DNA of 64,000 nucleotides. Origin: Croceimicrobium hydrocarbonivorans (GTDB taxonomy: Bacteria; Bacteroidota; Bacteroidia; Flavobacteriales; Schleiferiaceae). The stretch covers positions 1,433,501 to 1,497,500 of the forward strand of contig NZ_CP060139.1 of assembly GCF_014524565.1 (NCBI RefSeq), written 5' to 3'. The notes below the pieces were generated by a model. That model was given only the letters and a program-made list of their open reading frames with translations, ran no database searches and was not told the DNA's origin. Below, in pieces: positions 62,001-64,000 of the stretch (positions are counted from its first letter, which is position 1; each line of letters opens with the position of its first letter). Both the position numbers and the translations under genes were made by a program.

Positions 62001-63017
62001 TGGTACGGACAAGAAGCTTGGTTTGGCGATCAAAACACCCTTACCGTATACTACCGAACCAGTCCCAGCGGAGCATGGACCCAAGTTTGGCAAAATCAAA
62101 CCGATGTTTCCTCCTGGACCAAAGTCGTAATTGCTATTCCTTCAAACTCAAGCACCCTTCAATTTGCCTTTGAGGGCACTGATAATTGGGGACATGCCAA
62201 TGTTTTAGATGATATTCGAGTAGATGTACCCGGTGGTTCCAATATCTGCCCACAAGTAACCAACGTGAGTAGCGCCAATCCAAGTTGTGGAAGCATCGAC
62301 TTAAGCTGGGTTTCCTCCTCTGGCGGTTCGATTATTGAATACGGTCCTACTGGATTTAGCCCAGGTAGTGGATCCTTCACCGGAGTAGTTACCTCGCCCT
62401 ATACCTTAAGTAATTTAAACGCTAACACTTCTTATGATGTGTATATCGCTGATACTTGTGGAGTGCAGGATACCGGAGCTTTCAATGGCCCAACTACAGT
62501 AAGCACGAACAATGCAGGCTCAGCCAATGCGAGCTTTACCTACAGTAATAGCACTACTAATTTTATGACTTACAATTTTGATGCATCGGCTTCCACCGGA
62601 AATATTCAAAATTATGTTTGGGACTTTGGTGATGGCTATGTAGGCAATGGTATTACTGTAAACCATACTTATACCAGCGCTGGCGTTTATGCTGTAGAGC
62701 TGATATTGGTAAGTGCCTGTGGCAATGACACCCTAACTCAGACCATAGCTGATGTGAGTACTTCAGAATGGAAAGCCAGTGATTTAAAATTGTATCCTAA
62801 TCCGGCTCAAGATCAAATTAAACTGGAGCTACCTAAGAGCGGAAAAGTAGAAATTGCCTTACGTGATGCTAGTGGACGTACGGTTCGCAGCTGGACCCTT
62901 GAGGTAGAAGCTCAGGAAGCACAGGAATTAAATCTGGAAGGATTAAGCAAAGGCGTTTACTTGATTGACGTGAATCAAGCTGATCTTCATAATCGTGAGC
63001 GCTTGCTCTTGAAATAA
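59061..63017 (+). CDS. Large T9SS-secreted repeat protein with type A sorting domain
   Basis: 1318 residues. Signal peptide (to about 22). Three near-identical MAM-like beta-sandwich repeats (about 23-190, 291-460, 547-715), each with 'FSENF' or 'FTENF', 'GGDLDG' and 'WAW(W/Y)W(V/I/L)(I/V)DNF', each followed by an FN3-like domain. Then another FN3-like domain, a fourth diverged MAM-like domain (about 900-1055), FN3, a PKD domain ('YVWDFGDGY' near 1190) and a C-terminal sorting domain ('LKLYPNPAQDQI', ending in 'LLLK'). Exported through T9SS to the cell surface; likely an adhesin. Confidence 0.9.
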   Translation: MALQRLLFLGVLLTMAFTGNGQCPPQSLPFSENFNSSLGCFTVTDGGSTTDTWVQAGPGGGSTGGDLDGSGLVIVDSDDAGSGNTLDETLSSPYIDASNFSGTLYLEFDHFFRSLNTNDSGWVEVWDSTQWVSVYSTATTIGAFNNPDHQQIDITAYAHDSLQVRFRYVDNGSWAWWWVIDNFKVQTVLCPAPNIQSLSVTSDTSFTLNLLSLEDTIAFEWGPVGFSQGSGCIGSKATNGNLSIDLKNSDAGTCFNQLSAGQCYDIYIAGSCPGGGYSNYIGPFTFCTPCATVSLPFTENFDQGLGCFNVVDGGTSTDTWRPAPAGGGSTGGDLDGTAHVEVDSDDAGSGETLDELLLSPIMDASNISGSLILEFDQYYNNIGADSAAVEVYDGTTWHLVYSEQSDKGAFGNPDHQFIDISAYANANLQVRFVYRDNGSWAWWWIIDNFSVRDVLCTPSSGFTAGYVGSDSVNLNWNLGTSHGYIIEWGISGFNPGSGTQTSSTTANSMGIPNLSLNTTYDFYLLDSCSGAITDTLGPITVSTACATQSIPFSENFDLGQGCFTIIDGGNTTDTWVAAPAGGLTSGGDLDGTPMMEADSDNAGSGGVTMFETLTSPILDATAYMSAGALTLSFDQYYRHLGSGSASVEVFDGTTWNQVANFTSTLGAFSAPDSQSIDITAYANPNLQVRFIYDDGGSWAWYWLVDNFKVEGQPCGAVSSADTISVGTNNINFNWVSANGSLWNINWGPQGFRQGTTVSGNYIAGVNTNSYNLTGLQSGSCFDIYIQDTCAGVGSGYWFGPLTVCTDTSCFPPSNISFSNITGSSASASWVGFAGSYEYSLVTSATANPANGTIGSTSSLNASLNGLSSATAYCLFVRGICAPGDTSAWAGPVCFTTACQSFTAPYLEDFEGPTSACWSNVQISGTNSWSVGSGSSGGGITSAHGGMFNAVFTSSNGGPYVTQYVSPIIDASGLSATELSFWYGQEAWFGDQNTLTVYYRTSPSGAWTQVWQNQTDVSSWTKVVIAIPSNSSTLQFAFEGTDNWGHANVLDDIRVDVPGGSNICPQVTNVSSANPSCGSIDLSWVSSSGGSIIEYGPTGFSPGSGSFTGVVTSPYTLSNLNANTSYDVYIADTCGVQDTGAFNGPTTVSTNNAGSANASFTYSNSTTNFMTYNFDASASTGNIQNYVWDFGDGYVGNGITVNHTYTSAGVYAVELILVSACGNDTLTQTIADVSTSEWKASDLKLYPNPAQDQIKLELPKSGKVEIALRDASGRTVRSWTLEVEAQEAQELNLEGLSKGVYLIDVNQADLHNRERLLLK

Positions 63018-63041
63018 TTTTAAGAAGACCAACCACCATAG

Positions 63042-63067
63042 CCACCCCCTCGGGGGTGGTTTTTTTG
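63042..63067 (+). terminator. Terminator after the T9SS protein gene
   Basis: CCACCCCC (63042-63049) pairs with GGGGGTGG (63052-63059), followed by eight T. Very strong; it sits at the convergent gene end. Confidence 0.9.
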
Positions 63068-63070
63068 TTT

Positions 63071-63778
63071 TTAGGCATGGGCCAGAGTTAATACCGAGAA
63101 ACGACTATCAGGAGCCTGAGCCAGACTTTGCAAGCAAGCTTCTAAGGTGGCGCCAGTAGTAATCACATCATCCACCAAAAGAATATGTAAACCCGCCAGG
63201 CTCGCGGGTTCCTTCAATTGAAAAACGGAATGCACCTGCTGCCAGCGATTGAAGCGCTTTTCCTTAGTTTGGGAATTGCGATAGCGGATACGATTCAACT
63301 GCCCTAATACCAAGGGTTTCTTTAATTCGGCACTTAAACCTTCGGCAATAGCCTGCGCCTGATTATAACCTCTTTTCCTCTGCTTACGTGGATGCAGGGG
63401 CACCGGAATAATTACATCGGGGGAGGCGAGCAATGGACTATCGCGCCACTCCTTAGCCAATTGACGACCGAGATAAACAGCTAGCTTCTCCTGATCCCGA
63501 TACTTAAAAGCATGCATAAGCTTTTGCACCTTGCCTGCTTTTTGGAAGTGCAACCAGGCTCCGGCAAAGCGTAAGGGAAACCTGCCAATGAAACGACGAA
63601 AGACTGGATTGTCGTGAAATTTCTCGAAGTCAGTTCGAGGTAATTCGGCTTTACAAGCCAAACAGATATGCCTTTCCGGCCGAAATAGTTTTTGCTCACA
63701 AGCCAAACAATGAGGAGGAAAAACCAAGTCGATGAAATCCTGTATATAAGGGTATAGCTTCATTTTTTTTCGAGCCAA
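63071..63778 (-). CDS. comF: ComF-family phosphoribosyltransferase
   Basis: 235 residues (start at 63778 or ATG 63763). N-terminal Zn-finger-like Cys pairs ('CLAC' near 25 and 'CLAC' near 39), then a PRTase domain with the PRPP loop 'ILLVDDVITTGATLEAC' near 195 and 'RGYNQAQAIAEGL' near 132. ComF acts in DNA uptake or purine-type PRTase reactions; exact role in Bacteroidota not settled. Confidence 0.9.
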   Translation of the reverse strand: MARKKMKLYPYIQDFIDLVFPPHCLACEQKLFRPERHICLACKAELPRTDFEKFHDNPVFRRFIGRFPLRFAGAWLHFQKAGKVQKLMHAFKYRDQEKLAVYLGRQLAKEWRDSPLLASPDVIIPVPLHPRKQRKRGYNQAQAIAEGLSAELKKPLVLGQLNRIRYRNSQTKEKRFNRWQQVHSVFQLKEPASLAGLHILLVDDVITTGATLEACLQSLAQAPDSRFSVLTLAHA

Positions 63779-63826
63779 ATACCCGCTTTGAAAAGCAATA
63801 GCCCGAAATCAAACATTTAAAAACGA

Positions 63827-64000
63827 CTAAAGAAATGCTTTCACCTGAAGGTTGCCGGTGTGGATTGCAAAGGCCTCGCGGCTAAAACGCCCGGAATAAT
63901 TAAGACTTAAAACAATGTTCTTTAAAAAAGTACGCTGCAGGGTAAGGCTGATCGCCAGGTTATCTCCCGGCTTAAAAGCCTGTAACATTTCAAATGCGGC
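63827..64000 (-). CDS. C-terminal end of a beta-barrel-like envelope protein (cut by window end)
   Basis: The minus-strand frame is open from the window edge to TAG at 63829-63827, giving 57 residues: 'GDNLAISLTLQRTFLKNIVL' then a 'YSGR' strand and 'IHTGNLQVKAFL' at the end. Alternating strands and the C-terminal aromatic region suggest an outer-membrane or T9SS-associated protein. Too short for a name. Confidence 0.6.
   Translation of the reverse strand, partial: AAFEMLQAFKPGDNLAISLTLQRTFLKNIVLSLNYSGRFSREAFAIHTGNLQVKAFL

Overview
The window comes from a Bacteroidota chromosome, most likely Flavobacteriales. It carries Bacteroidota-type promoters (TTG, about 19 bases, then TAnnTTTG), a fused CcoN-CcoO oxidase subunit, the short-form AMP nucleosidase, a bifunctional hydrolase/OsmC protein, and a large secreted protein that ends in a type IX secretion (T9SS) type A sorting domain. 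Family-level placement is not possible from the sequence alone. No tRNA, rRNA, CRISPR array, IS element or phage was seen.

Layout. 1-1428: end of an amidohydrolase and a WG-repeat lipoprotein. 1429-10595: a type I restriction-modification island in the order hsdR-hsdS-DUF4062-AlbA_2 regulator, then six TGCGG repeats, then hsdM-DUF3644. Its flanks carry related repeats in inverted orientation, and the DUF3644 gene has an in-frame premature stop. 10596-14884: a TolB/TPR/AraC regulator, an alcohol-dehydrogenase-like gene and two DUF4386 membrane proteins. 14931-18225: AMP nucleosidase, a small membrane protein/XRE pair with an operator-like promoter, asparaginase and TatD. 18448-23153: a tight four-gene unit (SDR reductase, KAS III-like protein lacking two of three catalytic residues, Na+/solute symporter, acyl-CoA ligase). 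23183-28305: an unknown helical protein, lipoproteins, a beta-barrel and a thioesterase.

28357-52591 is dominated by microaerobic respiration: YceI and porin, thioredoxin-like protein, the CcoI/FixI copper ATPase, an Fnr-family regulator, a cNMP-fold protein without HTH, the ccoS-ccoNO-ccoQ-ccoP-ccoG-ccoH-safE operon, hemN and hemJ. Reading the promoters by eye, five transcription units here (yceI, fixI, the cNMP-fold gene, ccoS, hemN) carry a TGA(C/T)-N4-ATCA box. In all five the box centre lies exactly 36.5 bases upstream of the last G of a TAnnTTTG-like -7 element, and none has a TTG at the normal -33 place. This is the geometry of class II FNR activation. The fnr gene has its own TTG/TAnnTTTG promoter with the shared box between the two elements, which suggests self-repression. 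Housekeeping genes (alpha/beta hydrolase-OsmC, ALDH, Dps, acylphosphatase, rbfA, dusB, CPBP protease) lie between.

52592-53199 holds three tandem short RNA genes, each with its own promoter, an identical 5' segment and a terminator hairpin with compensatory base changes between copies. The rest encodes a cyclase-family hydrolase, hemW, an orphan histidine kinase, an OmpA-family lipoprotein, an Ig-like-domain lipoprotein, the T9SS protein, a ComF-like phosphoribosyltransferase and the end of a further envelope-type gene cut by the window edge.

All family names come from recognising sequence motifs; no database search was run.
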